Below are positions 9,395 through 17,398 of a DNA stretch of 64,000 nt, in pieces. The stretch is taken from contig JAUJOW010000003.1 in assembly GCA_030447445.1 (NCBI GenBank), forward strand, positions 113,698 through 177,697. Reading direction: 5' to 3'. Both the position numbers and the translations under genes were made by a program. Under the pieces are notes generated by a model. The model was not told where the DNA came from. It saw only the letters and a list, made by a program, of their open reading frames with translations, and did no database searches. This stretch comes from Acidimicrobiales bacterium. GTDB lineage: Bacteria; Actinomycetota; Acidimicrobiia; Acidimicrobiales; Iamiaceae. How positions within the stretch are numbered: the stretch's first letter is position 1; each line of letters opens with the position of its first letter.

Positions 9395-10981
9395 TTACGC
9401 CTCGTGGGCGCCCGGGGTGCCGGCGTCGACGACCCAGGTGCTGGCCGTGGTGATGTCGCCGCCGCGCTCCTTGACCGTGGACATGGACCGGAAGCGGGCG
9501 GTGAGCGCATCGGGGGTGACCTCACAGCTCACGTAGCCGCGGGAGGCGGCGGCGAAGTACTTGACGTGGTCCAGCCCGCCGATGAGATCCTCGGCCACCT
9601 CGATCAGCTCGGGCGTGAACTCGGAGCTGATGGAGGTGCCGACCAGCTCGGTCCCCACCGCGTCGGCACCCACCGCCGGCACGAGGTCGCCCACGCCGCT
9701 GGCGTGGATGTCGCCGGTGATGACGACGGGGTTGGCGAGCTCGGTGTCGACCATGGCAGCCAGCACCCGTTCACGGTCGCCGGGGTAGCCGTCCCACTGG
9801 TCCATGTTGAACAGCGGGCCGAGCGGGACCGGGCTCATGATCACCTGGTTGGCCAGCACGTTCCAGGTGGCCTCGGTGTCGCCGAACCGCTCCACCAGCC
9901 ATGTCTCCTGCTCCTCACCCAGGATGGTGGCGGAGGGGGCCGTGCGCTCCGGGCAGTCGGCGGCCAGATCAGCGCCGCAGGGCTGGTCGGTGCGGTACTG
10001 GCGGGTGTCGAGGACGAAGAACCGCGCCAGCCGACCCCAGTCCAGGGTGCGATAGACGTCGGCCGATCCGCCGTCCTCGTGACCGGGAGGCTCGATGCGG
10101 GTCGGGGTGTGCTCGTACCAGGCCTGGTAGGCGTCGGCTCGGCGGGCCGCGAACCCAGCGGCGTCAGCGGCGTCCTGGGGAGTGGTGCCGGCGTAGTTGT
10201 TCTCCACCTCGTGGTCGTCCCAGGTGCACAGCCAGGGGGCGGCGGCGTGGGCCGCCTGCAGGTGGGCGTCGCCCTTGTAGAGCCCGTAGCGGTTCCGGTA
10301 GTCGGCGAGGGTGGTGACCTCGTCGGTCCCGTGCTGGCGCACGCCCCCGGGACTCGCCCCGCCCTCGTAGATGTAGTCGCCGAGGAACACCACGAGGTCG
10401 GGCTCCTCGGCGGCAGCGTGGCGCCACGCCGTCCAGTACCCGTCCCTCCAGTCCTGACAGGAGGCGAAGATGAAGTTCAGCCGCTCGGGCCGGGCGTCGG
10501 CGGCGGGGGCGGTGCGGGTACGGCCGACAGGGCTCGTCCACTGGGCGGTGGTGAACCGGTAGTGGTAGGTGGTGTCGGGGTCGAGCCCCTTGGCGTCGAC
10601 GTGGAGGGCGTGGGCCGACGCCGGGCGAGCGGTGACCACGCCGGCGGCCACGATGTCGGTGAAGCGTTCGTCGTCGGCCACCTGCCAACGCACCGGCACG
10701 TCACCGTCGGGCATGCCCCCGCCCTTGGTGGGCGACGGAGCCAGCCGGGTCCACAGGATCACCGACGACGGTGTCGGGTCACCCGAGGCCACACCGAGGG
10801 TGAAGGGGTCGCCGGGCAGGTCCGGCACCGCCTCGGGGTTGGGAACGTCGATGGCGCGCTGCCCCGGGGAACCATCGTCGCCCCCGCTGCAGGCGGCGAC
10901 GGCCACGCCGGCCAACAGCCCGCCGAGGAACCGGCGGCGGGTCAGCCCCCAACCCTCCTCGCTCGGCTGTGGCCCGCTCAT
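9395..10981 (-). CDS. phoD: PhoD-type alkaline phosphatase/phosphodiesterase, Tat-exported
   Basis: 528-residue secreted metallophosphatase that releases phosphate from organic esters. A twin-arginine signal TRRRFLGG (residues 14-21) precedes a hydrophobic stretch ending in VAACSGG, so the mature protein may be lipid-anchored at that Cys. The PhoD N-terminal Ig-like domain starts around FTLGVASGDPTPSSVILWTRL. The catalytic core shows FASCQDW, FLGDYIYEGG, CTWDDHEVENNYAG, LDTRQYR and VITGDIHASG, which carry the metal ligands. The ATG overlaps the SDR stop (ATGA), placing it last in the cyclase-SDR-phoD operon. No Pho box is recognisable. Confidence 0.93.
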   Translation of the reverse strand: MSGPQPSEEGWGLTRRRFLGGLLAGVAVAACSGGDDGSPGQRAIDVPNPEAVPDLPGDPFTLGVASGDPTPSSVILWTRLAPSPTKGGGMPDGDVPVRWQVADDERFTDIVAAGVVTARPASAHALHVDAKGLDPDTTYHYRFTTAQWTSPVGRTRTAPAADARPERLNFIFASCQDWRDGYWTAWRHAAAEEPDLVVFLGDYIYEGGASPGGVRQHGTDEVTTLADYRNRYGLYKGDAHLQAAHAAAPWLCTWDDHEVENNYAGTTPQDAADAAGFAARRADAYQAWYEHTPTRIEPPGHEDGGSADVYRTLDWGRLARFFVLDTRQYRTDQPCGADLAADCPERTAPSATILGEEQETWLVERFGDTEATWNVLANQVIMSPVPLGPLFNMDQWDGYPGDRERVLAAMVDTELANPVVITGDIHASGVGDLVPAVGADAVGTELVGTSISSEFTPELIEVAEDLIGGLDHVKYFAAASRGYVSCEVTPDALTARFRSMSTVKERGGDITTASTWVVDAGTPGAHEA

Positions 10982-11916
10982 CGTCGCCCGTCGATGGCGT
11001 CGTCGCCGTACAGCGCCCGGGCCCAGTGCTCCACCACGGGGCCACGGCGCAGGGTGTGGCCACCGTCCACCCCGAGGCACTGCCCCGTCACCCACGACGC
11101 CTGTGGTCCACACAGGTAGCGCACGGCGCCGGCCACGTCTTCGACCGTACCCGTTCGGGAGATGGGCATCTGGGCGAGGTAGTCGTCGAGCACGGCCGGG
11201 TCGTCGATGAGGTGGTCGCCGAGCTCGGTCTTCACCAGCCCGGGTCGCACGGAGTTGACCCGGATGCCGTGCCGTCCGAGCTCGTCGGCGGTCACCCGCA
11301 CCAGCGTGTCCAGGCCAGCCTTGCTCACGCAGTAGGGCGCCATGAAGGGGTGGCTGAGGGGCGAGGCGATCGAGGAGATGGCGACCATGGACCCGCCGCC
11401 GCCGCCGGCCACCATGGCCGCGCCGGCGTGCTTGAAGGTGAGGAAGGCGCCGGTCAGGTTGGTGTCGATCACCCGGCGCCACTCCTCGAGGGGGAGGGCG
11501 ACGACGGGGCCGACGGTGCCGATGCCGGCCGACGCCACCACCAGGTGGAGGCCGCCGGCGGGCTCGGCGGCGCGGGCCACGGCGGCGGCCACCGACGCCT
11601 CCTCGGCCACGTCGCAGCCCACCGCCGTCACCGTCGCCCCGGCCCGGACGTGAGGTTCGAGCTGGGCGGCGGCGCCGGCGAGGCGCTCCTGGCTGCGTCC
11701 AGCGATCGTCACCGACGCACCGTCGGCCAGTAGGGCCGCCGCGCAGGCGAGACCGATGCCGCTGCCCCCGCCGGTGACGAGGGCGCCGAGGCCGGCGAGC
11801 GGGAGGTCGGCCGGTGAGCCGCCGCCCTCGTCGTCGGCCTCCCGTTCTGGGGCAGATCCCGGTCCTCCTGTAGCCCGCGTTCGGCCCCAGAACGGGCTGT
11901 GGTTGGGCTCGGCCAC
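10978..11916 (-). CDS. short-chain dehydrogenase/reductase (SDR)
   Basis: 312-residue classical SDR. The NAD(P)-binding motif TGGGSGIG is at residues 48-55, the active-site segment has SSIAS with YCVSK (Tyr195, Lys199), and the PG motif follows in RPGLVKTE. About 40 extra residues precede the Rossmann fold and are low in complexity (EADDEGGG), so a later start is possible, but the only upstream choice matching the operon is GTG 11916, which lies 8 nt past the cyclase stop. The substrate is unknown; the cyclase-family neighbour suggests a degradative pathway for a cyclic amide or lactone (inference). Confidence 0.85.
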   Translation of the reverse strand: MAEPNHSPFWGRTRATGGPGSAPEREADDEGGGSPADLPLAGLGALVTGGGSGIGLACAAALLADGASVTIAGRSQERLAGAAAQLEPHVRAGATVTAVGCDVAEEASVAAAVARAAEPAGGLHLVVASAGIGTVGPVVALPLEEWRRVIDTNLTGAFLTFKHAGAAMVAGGGGGSMVAISSIASPLSHPFMAPYCVSKAGLDTLVRVTADELGRHGIRVNSVRPGLVKTELGDHLIDDPAVLDDYLAQMPISRTGTVEDVAGAVRYLCGPQASWVTGQCLGVDGGHTLRRGPVVEHWARALYGDDAIDGRR

Positions 11917-11923
11917 GGTGTGC

Positions 11924-12913
11924 CTACTTGATGACGAGGGCGTTGGGCGGGGACGCCACGCCCCGGGGGATCCGGATGGGAGCCGACGTCAGCAGGAAGG
12001 TGGCTCGGCCGTCGACGGCGCAGTCGGCGGCCAGGGCGTCGAGGTCCCACAGCTCCCCGATGGGGAGGCCCAGTAGCGGCAGGAGCGACGTGTGCACGAA
12101 GACCTCGGGGGCGAGGGACCGGTCCGCCCGCACCTCGTCCCACAGCTCGGGCGTGGCGTGGGCGCCAGGCGGCCACACCTCGAGCGACGGGTTGTCGGCG
12201 GCTACGGCGGCCACGTGGTGATCCCACAGCCAGGCGGCGGTGGCCTCACCCGGGGGAAGGCCGGGGTTGGCGTGGCTGGCCACCATGTCTGCCTTCACGG
12301 CGGGATCGAGCCGCCGGTACCAGCCGAGCCACCCGGTGCGCACGAGCAGTACGTCGCCGACCTCGATGGTGACCCCGGCGGCGTCCAGGCAGGCGTCGAC
12401 GTCAGCGGGGTCGATGGGGTCGGGTTCGTCCATCTGCAGGGGTCGCCCGTCGAGGTCGCGCCACCGGCCCACGTCGGCCAGCACGCCCCGACCGACGATG
12501 CCTCGGGCCGCCCAGTGGTCGATGCCGTGGTCGCGGTCGGCCAGCCCGGCGTACACGCCGTGGATGGGATGGGGGACGTGGCGGAAGCCGTCCCACTGGC
12601 TGGAGGCCTGGGTGTTCCAGCCGTCGAGCACGTCGTCGTGGCTGAGGGCCTCGGGGTCGTCCTCGCCGGTGACCGTGTGGGTGAGCGCCTGCCGGGCGAA
12701 CAGCGGCGGGTCGACGACGTCGATCTCGGCGTTGAGGGCGAACACCGCTCCTCGCTCGACCAGCCGGACGGCGGCTGCCGCTCGCTCGGCGGTGAGCAGG
12801 TTCAGGCACCCGAAGCGGTCGTCGTCGCCCCACAGCCCCCACGACGATCCCGCCGGGGCCCCGGCCCGAACGGGCAGCTCGGCGTAGGACGGCAGCCGGT
12901 CGGCGTCGTTCAT
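11924..12913 (-). CDS. cyclase family protein (kynurenine formamidase-like hydrolase)
   Basis: 329-residue metal-dependent hydrolase of the cyclase family (PF04199). The pattern matches larger bacterial members: SWGLWGDDDRFGCLN near the start, SSQWDGFRHVPHP around residues 105-118 and GRGVLADVGRW around 140-150, with His and Asp residues in positions where the family binds metal. It is first in a minus-strand operon with the SDR (8 nt gap) and phoD. It starts at ATG 12913, close to the divergent ligase gene. Family members hydrolyse cyclic amides or esters; the real substrate cannot be read from the sequence. Confidence 0.85.
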   Translation of the reverse strand: MNDADRLPSYAELPVRAGAPAGSSWGLWGDDDRFGCLNLLTAERAAAAVRLVERGAVFALNAEIDVVDPPLFARQALTHTVTGEDDPEALSHDDVLDGWNTQASSQWDGFRHVPHPIHGVYAGLADRDHGIDHWAARGIVGRGVLADVGRWRDLDGRPLQMDEPDPIDPADVDACLDAAGVTIEVGDVLLVRTGWLGWYRRLDPAVKADMVASHANPGLPPGEATAAWLWDHHVAAVAADNPSLEVWPPGAHATPELWDEVRADRSLAPEVFVHTSLLPLLGLPIGELWDLDALAADCAVDGRATFLLTSAPIRIPRGVASPPNALVIK

Positions 12914-12992
12914 GGGCCGTGTTCCTACACCGTGGTCCGAGGCCGCGCTCGGCCGACGGTGCGAACGGCGAGACCGGGCTCACACCCGCCCG

Positions 12993-12998
12993 TACGCT
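12993..12998 (+). promoter_or_regulatory. -10 element of the DNA ligase gene, leaderless type
   Basis: TACGCT ends 6 nt before the ATG at 13005 and no Shine-Dalgarno is present. It matches the TANNNT spacing seen before many genes here and supports the ATG over the frame's upstream extension. No clear -35 is visible. Confidence 0.4.
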
Positions 12999-13004
12999 CC
13001 GGCG

Positions 13005-14006
13005 ATGGTCCCGCCGCTCCCTCGGCCCATGAAGGCCGTGAGCGGGGACCTGCCCGCCAACGACGACGGGTGGGCCTATGAGATCAAGTGGGACGGCATG
13101 CGTGTCGTGGCCGGTGTCGATGGCACGGGGACGGCGGCCGGCCTGCAGGCGGTCAGCGGCAACGGCCTCGACGTGGCCCCCCGCTTCCCCGAGCTCGACG
13201 GCCTGGGCGCCCACCTGGCCGGCCACACCGTGGTGGTCGACGGCGAGATCGTCGCCTTCGACGATGCCGGCCGCACCGACTTCGCCCGCCTCCAGCCCCG
13301 CATGCACGTGGCCGACCGGCGTGAGGCCGAACGCCGGGCCGCCGCCACCCCCGTGGCCTACGTGGTGTTCGACCTGCTCCACCTCGACGGCCACGACACC
13401 ACGCCGCTGGCCTACCGCGACAGGCGCCACCTGCTCGCCGGCCTCGTCGAGCCCGGCCCGGCCTGGCAGGTGCCCGATCATCACGAGTCCGACGGTGCCG
13501 CCCTGCTGGCCGCCGTGTCCGATCGCGGCCTCGAGGGCATCGTGGCCAAGCGGCTCGACAGCCGCTACGAACCGGGCCGACGGTCCCCGGCGTGGCGCAA
13601 GGTCAAGGTGCGCCGCCGCCAGGAGGTGGTGGTGGGTGGCTGGACCCGCGGTGAAGGAGGTCGGGCCGGGCGGCTGGGGGCCTTGCTGGTGGGCTACCAC
13701 GACCCCGCCGTCCCCGGCGCTGGCGAGCCCGACCGGCTCGTGTTCGCCGGGGCCGTGGGCACCGGGTTCACCGGCGCCGAGCTCGACCGGCTGCACGCCC
13801 GCATGGCCCCGGCGGCGACCGAGCGGTGCCCGTTCGTCACCCCCGTGCCCGCTCCGGTGGCCCGACTGGCCCAGTGGTTGACCCCGACGATCGTGGTCGA
13901 GACGGCGTTCGCCGAGTGGACGCCCGACGGCCGGTTGCGCCACCCCTCCTACCTCGGCGAGCGGATCGACCGTGATCCGGCCACCGTCGTGCGCGAGCCC
14001 ACCTGA
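13005..14006 (+). CDS. ATP-dependent DNA ligase (LigD-type ligase domain only)
   Basis: 333-residue ATP-dependent DNA ligase resembling the ligase module of LigD and stand-alone LigC enzymes. The adenylated lysine is Lys28 in YEIKWDGMR (motif I). VVDGEIVAFD (motif III), VFDLLHLDG, EGIVAKRLDSRYEPGR (motif IV) and WRKVK (motif V) follow, then an OB-fold with TPTIVVETAFAEWT near the end. There is no polymerase or phosphoesterase domain, and no Ku gene in the window, so a role in end joining is inference only. ATG 13005 is chosen because a TACGCT element lies 6 nt upstream and the protein then starts right before motif I. Confidence 0.92.
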   Translation: MVPPLPRPMKAVSGDLPANDDGWAYEIKWDGMRVVAGVDGTGTAAGLQAVSGNGLDVAPRFPELDGLGAHLAGHTVVVDGEIVAFDDAGRTDFARLQPRMHVADRREAERRAAATPVAYVVFDLLHLDGHDTTPLAYRDRRHLLAGLVEPGPAWQVPDHHESDGAALLAAVSDRGLEGIVAKRLDSRYEPGRRSPAWRKVKVRRRQEVVVGGWTRGEGGRAGRLGALLVGYHDPAVPGAGEPDRLVFAGAVGTGFTGAELDRLHARMAPAATERCPFVTPVPAPVARLAQWLTPTIVVETAFAEWTPDGRLRHPSYLGERIDRDPATVVREPT

Positions 14007-14092
14007 CCGACCGGCCGTTTGTGCAGCGGCAGGAGCGGGTACTCCGGCACGGACTGGAGGCGCTGAGGGGCGGCTCAGGAGGGCTTGTGGAC

Positions 14093-14455
14093 ATGGTGAC
14101 GGCCGCGTTCGCACCGCGCGCCGAGACCCCGAGCGAGGCGCGGCGGTTCGTCGAGCGCACCTTGCGGCGCTGGCAGCGAAGCGACATCGCCGAGGTGGCG
14201 TGCCTCCTGACGAGCGAGCTCGTGACCAACGCCGTGCTCCACGCCCGCAGCCCGGTCGAGCTCGTGGTGGCCCTCACCGATGGAGAGCTCCGGGTCGAGG
14301 TCCACGACTCGAGTCCCCGCCCGGCCACCCACTCCCCGGTGGCGGTGACCGAGACCCGGGGCCGGGGTTTGGGCCTCGTCGAGCGTCTGAGCGACGACTG
14401 GGGCGTCGACCCGCTCGAACCCGGCAAGTCGGTCTGGTTCGCCCTCAGCCATTGA
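14093..14455 (+). CDS. RsbW-like ATP-binding protein (HATPase, anti-sigma type)
   Basis: About 120-residue GHKL ATP-binding protein of the type found in actinobacterial anti-sigma/regulatory kinases. The N-box SELVTNAVLHA is intact, and the C-terminal TRGRGLGLVERLSDDWGV is the usual G-box region. The start is decided by the ribosome binding site: AGGAGGG at 14078-14083 is 9 nt before ATG 14093, while an upstream GTG at 14021 has none. The stop falls inside an array of 13-bp repeats. It precedes a second RsbW-like gene and a SigF-type sigma factor, so it may phosphorylate an anti-anti-sigma factor, although none is in the window. Confidence 0.8.
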   Translation: MVTAAFAPRAETPSEARRFVERTLRRWQRSDIAEVACLLTSELVTNAVLHARSPVELVVALTDGELRVEVHDSSPRPATHSPVAVTETRGRGLGLVERLSDDWGVDPLEPGKSVWFALSH

Positions 14456-14522
14456 ACCGTGCCATTGAGCTCAGCCGTCGAATCGAGCCATCGACCGAGC
14501 GATCGAACCGAGCCATCGAGGG
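14446..14522. repeat. six tandem imperfect 13-bp repeats
   Basis: Consecutive units at 14446-14458, 14459-14471, 14472-14484, 14485-14496 (12 bp), 14497-14509 and 14510-14522 follow the pattern GAGCCATCGAACC with two to four changes each. The array starts inside the last codons of the HATPase gene, whose stop codon is part of unit 1, and fills most of the gap before the next gene. Confidence 0.75.
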
Positions 14523-14599
14523 GGTGAGAACCGCTCACACCGGGAACCGGCGGGTGCGAGAATGCGGCGCGCTTCCCCACGCCGAGGTGCCGCCCTTCC

Positions 14600-14971
14600 G
14601 TGATCGACGACGAAATCCGCCTGGCCCTCCCCGCCGCCCCCGACTTCGCCCGGCTCGCTCGTCTGACCGCGGCCGGCCTGGCCAACCGGGTGGACTTCAC
14701 CTACGACGAGGTGGAGGACCTGCGCATCGCCGTCGGCGAGGCCTGCCTGGTGCTCATCGGGCCGGAAGGCCGAAGCGGCACCATCGACCTCGTCTTCCGG
14801 ATCACCACCGACGGGCTCGAGGTGGAGGCCACCGGGCGGTTCGAAGCCGACGGATCGGTCGACCACCCCTCGGACCTCTCGGTCCACATCCTGGACGCCG
14901 TGGTCGACGAACACGAGGTGCTGGCCTCGGGCAGGACCGTCCGGCTGCGCAAGCGTCGGGCCCGACGCTGA
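14600..14971 (+). CDS. RsbW-like anti-sigma protein, degenerate ATP site
   Basis: 123-residue protein with the RsbW fold outline: LALPAAPDFARLARLTAAG at the start, then DEVEDLRIAVGEACLVLIG in the helix that normally carries the N-box. The Asn expected after the Glu is replaced (EACLVLI instead of EACxNAI) and no G-box glycines follow, so ATP binding is doubtful. It ends 1 nt before the sigma factor gene (TGA-G-ATG), the standard position for the cognate anti-sigma factor, so binding to that sigma factor is the most likely role. GTG 14600 is the only start that keeps the conserved N-terminus. Confidence 0.75.
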   Translation: MIDDEIRLALPAAPDFARLARLTAAGLANRVDFTYDEVEDLRIAVGEACLVLIGPEGRSGTIDLVFRITTDGLEVEATGRFEADGSVDHPSDLSVHILDAVVDEHEVLASGRTVRLRKRRARR

Positions 14972-14972
14972 G

Positions 14973-15734
14973 ATGGGCCTCGACGACACCGAGCGGGAAC
15001 GGCTTCGCGAGCGGTTCAAGGAGTACGGCCGCACCGGTGACCGGGCCATCCGAGACCAGCTCATCGAGGCCCACCTCCGCCTCGCCGAGCACCTCGCCCG
15101 CCGGTTCTCCAACCGGGGTGTCGCCCTGGACGACCTGATCCAGGTGGCAGCCCTGGGCCTGGTCAAGGCGGTCGAGCGCTTCGACCCCGAACGGGGCCTC
15201 GAGTTCTCGACCTTCGCCACCCCCACGATCGTCGGTGAGCTGAAGCGCCACTTCCGAGACAAGGGCTGGGCCGTGCGGGTGCCCCGGCGGGTCCAAGAGC
15301 TCCACGTGGAGATCAACACCCTCGTCGGCGAGCTCACCCAGCGCCTCGGCCGGTCGCCCACCATCGCCGAGCTGGCCCGACTGGCCGGCACCTCCGAGGA
15401 GGACGTGCTCGAGGCCATGGAGGCAGCCCAGGCGTACCGCTCCGCGTCGATCGATGCGCCCACCGGCACCGGCGACGAGGACTCCCGCGGCCTCGCCGCC
15501 CAGCTCGGCGACGAGGACGTCAACCTGTTCGACGCCGAGAACCGCATGCTCATCGCCGACCTGCTCACCGCACTGCCCAAGCGGGAGCAGCTCATGTTGC
15601 GCCTGCGGTTCTACGACGGCATGACCCAGAGCCAGATCGCTGACCGGCTGGGCATCAGCCAGATGCACGTCTCACGGCTGCTGGCCAAGAGCCTGGCCAT
15701 GCTCCGTGAACGGGTCGAGGCCACCGAGCGCTGA
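14973..15734 (+). CDS. sigF: RNA polymerase sigma factor, SigB/SigF/SigG type
   Basis: 253-residue group 3 sigma factor. Region 2 is clear (AHLRLAEHLARRFSNRGV, DLIQVAALGLVKAVERFDP, FSTFATPTIVGELKRHFRD), followed by region 3 (VPRRVQELHVEINTL to RSPTIAELA) and region 4 with the helix-turn-helix MTQSQIADRLGISQMHVSR. This is the family controlling general stress or development in Actinobacteria. It sits 1 nt after the RsbW-like gene, so the two are co-translated. No gene for an anti-anti-sigma factor is next to it. The name sigF is by family resemblance. Confidence 0.9.
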   Translation: MGLDDTERERLRERFKEYGRTGDRAIRDQLIEAHLRLAEHLARRFSNRGVALDDLIQVAALGLVKAVERFDPERGLEFSTFATPTIVGELKRHFRDKGWAVRVPRRVQELHVEINTLVGELTQRLGRSPTIAELARLAGTSEEDVLEAMEAAQAYRSASIDAPTGTGDEDSRGLAAQLGDEDVNLFDAENRMLIADLLTALPKREQLMLRLRFYDGMTQSQIADRLGISQMHVSRLLAKSLAMLRERVEATER

Positions 15735-15769
15735 CCGCACGGGCGACCACACGCACCGGCGGCGTGAGG

Positions 15770-16114
15770 TCAATGGGTCGACGTCGCCGAGGCTCCCGCC
15801 GCTGAGCCCAGGGCTCGGTGGATGTCGTCGACGACGTCGGGCACCACCCGCCACCACACCCACCGGCCCCGCTTCTCCCCGACGATCAGCCCGGCCTCGG
15901 CGAGCACCTTGGTGTGGTGGCTCACGGTCGGCTGGGCCTTGTCGAGGGGCTCGACGAGGTCGCACGAGCAGACCTCGCCGGCGGCGGCCACGAGGCTGAG
16001 CAGGCGCAGGCGCACGGGGTCGGCGAGGGCGGCGAAGGCGTGGGCCAACCGCTCGGCGTCGGCCGGCGCGAGGGGAGCATCGACGAGGGGAGGGCAGCAG
16101 TCACGAACACGCAT
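15770..16114 (-). CDS. arsR: ArsR-family arsenic-responsive repressor
   Basis: 114-residue winged-helix repressor. A vicinal Cys6-Cys7 pair at the N-terminus and Cys49/Cys51 in the helix segment GEVCSCDLVEPL could form an As(III) site; the combination of an N-terminal Cys pair with a Cys near 50 is like that described for Corynebacterium CgArsR1. The recognition helix region is QPTVSHHTKVLAEAGLI. ATG 16114 is preferred over TTG 16120. It is divergent from arsI, and the 66-bp gap holds a TTGACA promoter and a palindrome, so it most likely represses both directions until arsenite binds. Confidence 0.9.
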   Translation of the reverse strand: MRVRDCCPPLVDAPLAPADAERLAHAFAALADPVRLRLLSLVAAAGEVCSCDLVEPLDKAQPTVSHHTKVLAEAGLIVGEKRGRWVWWRVVPDVVDDIHRALGSAAGASATSTH

Positions 16115-16141
16115 TGACAACCATCGATTCGTCTGTACAGT
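16114..16141 (+). promoter_or_regulatory. promoter of the arsI-aqpS-arsC operon
   Basis: TTGACA at 16114-16119 and TACAGT at 16136-16141 are separated by 16 bp, a good vegetative promoter directed towards arsI. The -35 overlaps the start codon of arsR on the other strand. Confidence 0.65.
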
Positions 16142-16153
16142 GGGGACCTATCG

Positions 16154-16167
16154 ACATCGGCCAATGT
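16154..16167. promoter_or_regulatory. candidate ArsR operator palindrome
   Basis: ACATCGGCCAATGT is a 14-bp palindrome with 12 of 14 positions matching its complement. It lies just downstream of the expected transcription start of arsI and upstream of its Shine-Dalgarno, a sensible place for a repressor to block transcription. That ArsR binds here is inference. Confidence 0.45.
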
Positions 16168-16180
16168 ATCGGAGCAGGAG

Positions 16181-16618
16181 ATGAGCAGGGTCCAGCTGGC
16201 GCTCAATGTGAAGGACCTCGACGAGGCGGTCGCCTTCTACTCGAAGCTCTTCGCCACCGAACCGGCCAAGGTCCGGCCCGGCTATGCCAACTTCGCCATC
16301 GCCGAGCCGCCGCTCAAGCTGGTGCTCGTCGAGGGCCAGGGCGAGCCGGGCAGCCTCAACCACCTCGGGGTGGAGGTGGGCTCCACCGACGAGGTCGCCG
16401 CCACCACCGCCAGGCTGGCCGGCCAGGGCCTGGAGACCACTACCGAGGACCAGGTGGCCTGTTGCTACGCCGTCCAGGACAAGGTGTGGGTCGACGGTCC
16501 TGGCGGCGAGCCGTGGGAGGTCTACACGGTGCTGGCCGATGCCGAGCACCCCGACGGTGACTTCTGCCCCGACGACCCTGGGGCCGCGACCGACGCCTGC
16601 TGCGCCACGGCGGGGTGA
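16181..16618 (+). CDS. arsI: ArsI/CadI-family heavy-metal resistance metalloenzyme
   Basis: 145-residue vicinal-oxygen-chelate protein. The ArsI hallmark is present: the vicinal Cys94-Cys95 in VACCYAVQDKVWV, which in characterised ArsI bind the trivalent organoarsenical, with metal ligands His61 (SLNHLGVEV) and Glu113 (GEPWEVY). A Cys pair also occurs near the C-terminus (140-141). ArsI cleaves the C-As bond of methylarsenite; CadI members respond to cadmium, so a wider metal role is possible. GGAG at 16171-16174 is 6 nt from the ATG. The stop overlaps the aquaporin GTG. Confidence 0.9.
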   Translation: MSRVQLALNVKDLDEAVAFYSKLFATEPAKVRPGYANFAIAEPPLKLVLVEGQGEPGSLNHLGVEVGSTDEVAATTARLAGQGLETTTEDQVACCYAVQDKVWVDGPGGEPWEVYTVLADAEHPDGDFCPDDPGAATDACCATAG

Positions 16619-17382
16619 GCCCGACGCTGGCCCGCCGCGCCGCCGCCGAGGGCCTCGGGTCGGGTCTGCTCGTGGCCATCGTGGTCGGGTCCGGCATCTT
16701 CGCCGAGCGGCTGTCGCCCGACGACGTCGGCCTCCAACTCCTCGAGAGCTCCACCGCCACCGGCGCCGGCCTGGTCGCCCTCATCCTCTCCCTGGGACCG
16801 GTGTCGGGCGCTCACTTCAACCCCGTGGTGTCCCTCGCCGAGCGCATGCTGGGCGGCCTCTCCACCCACGAGGCCCTCGCCTACGTTGCCGCCCAGGTCG
16901 CCGGGGGCTGCACGGGAGCAGTGATCGCCAACCTCATGTTCGAGCTGCCGGTGGCCACGTTGTCCACCCACGACCGCTCCTCGGCGGGTCTGTGGTTGGG
17001 CGAGCTCGTCGCCACCTTCGGGCTCCTGACCGTGATCCTCGGCGTCGTGCGGTCGGGCCGATCGGCCGCCGCCCCCTTCGCCGTCGGCGGCTACATCGCC
17101 GCCGCCTACTGGTTCACGTCCTCCACCAGCTTCGCCAACCCGGCCGTGACCGTCGCCCGCACCCTCACCGACACCTTTGCCGGCATTCGTCCGTCGTCGG
17201 CCCCTGCCTTCATCGTCGCCCAGGTCCTCGGTGGCATCACCGCCGTCGCCCTGAGCCGGTTCCTCCACCCCTCCCGTCCCCCCGTCGACCTCGTGGTGCC
17301 CCACGAGCAACCCGACCCGCTTGACAGTGACCGCCGAAGGCGGTCGCAGCCAGGGCGGCGGGTGGGGTCGGCGGACGTCTGA
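16615..17382 (+). CDS. MIP/aquaporin-family channel, AqpS-like
   Basis: 255-residue six-helix channel of the major intrinsic protein family. The first pore motif is NPV (69-71, in GAHFNPVVS) and the second NPA is near 176 (SFANPAVTVAR). Between ArsI and ArsC it is best read as an AqpS-type arsenite channel, as described for the Sinorhizobium ars operon, where arsenite made by ArsC leaves the cell down its gradient. The C-terminal 35 residues are a polar Arg-rich tail. GTG 16615 overlaps the arsI stop (GTGA). No arsenite pump gene is present in the window. Confidence 0.85.
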   Translation: MSPTLARRAAAEGLGSGLLVAIVVGSGIFAERLSPDDVGLQLLESSTATGAGLVALILSLGPVSGAHFNPVVSLAERMLGGLSTHEALAYVAAQVAGGCTGAVIANLMFELPVATLSTHDRSSAGLWLGELVATFGLLTVILGVVRSGRSAAAPFAVGGYIAAAYWFTSSTSFANPAVTVARTLTDTFAGIRPSSAPAFIVAQVLGGITAVALSRFLHPSRPPVDLVVPHEQPDPLDSDRRRRSQPGRRVGSADV

Positions 17383-17398
17383 CGAAAAGGACCTCACC

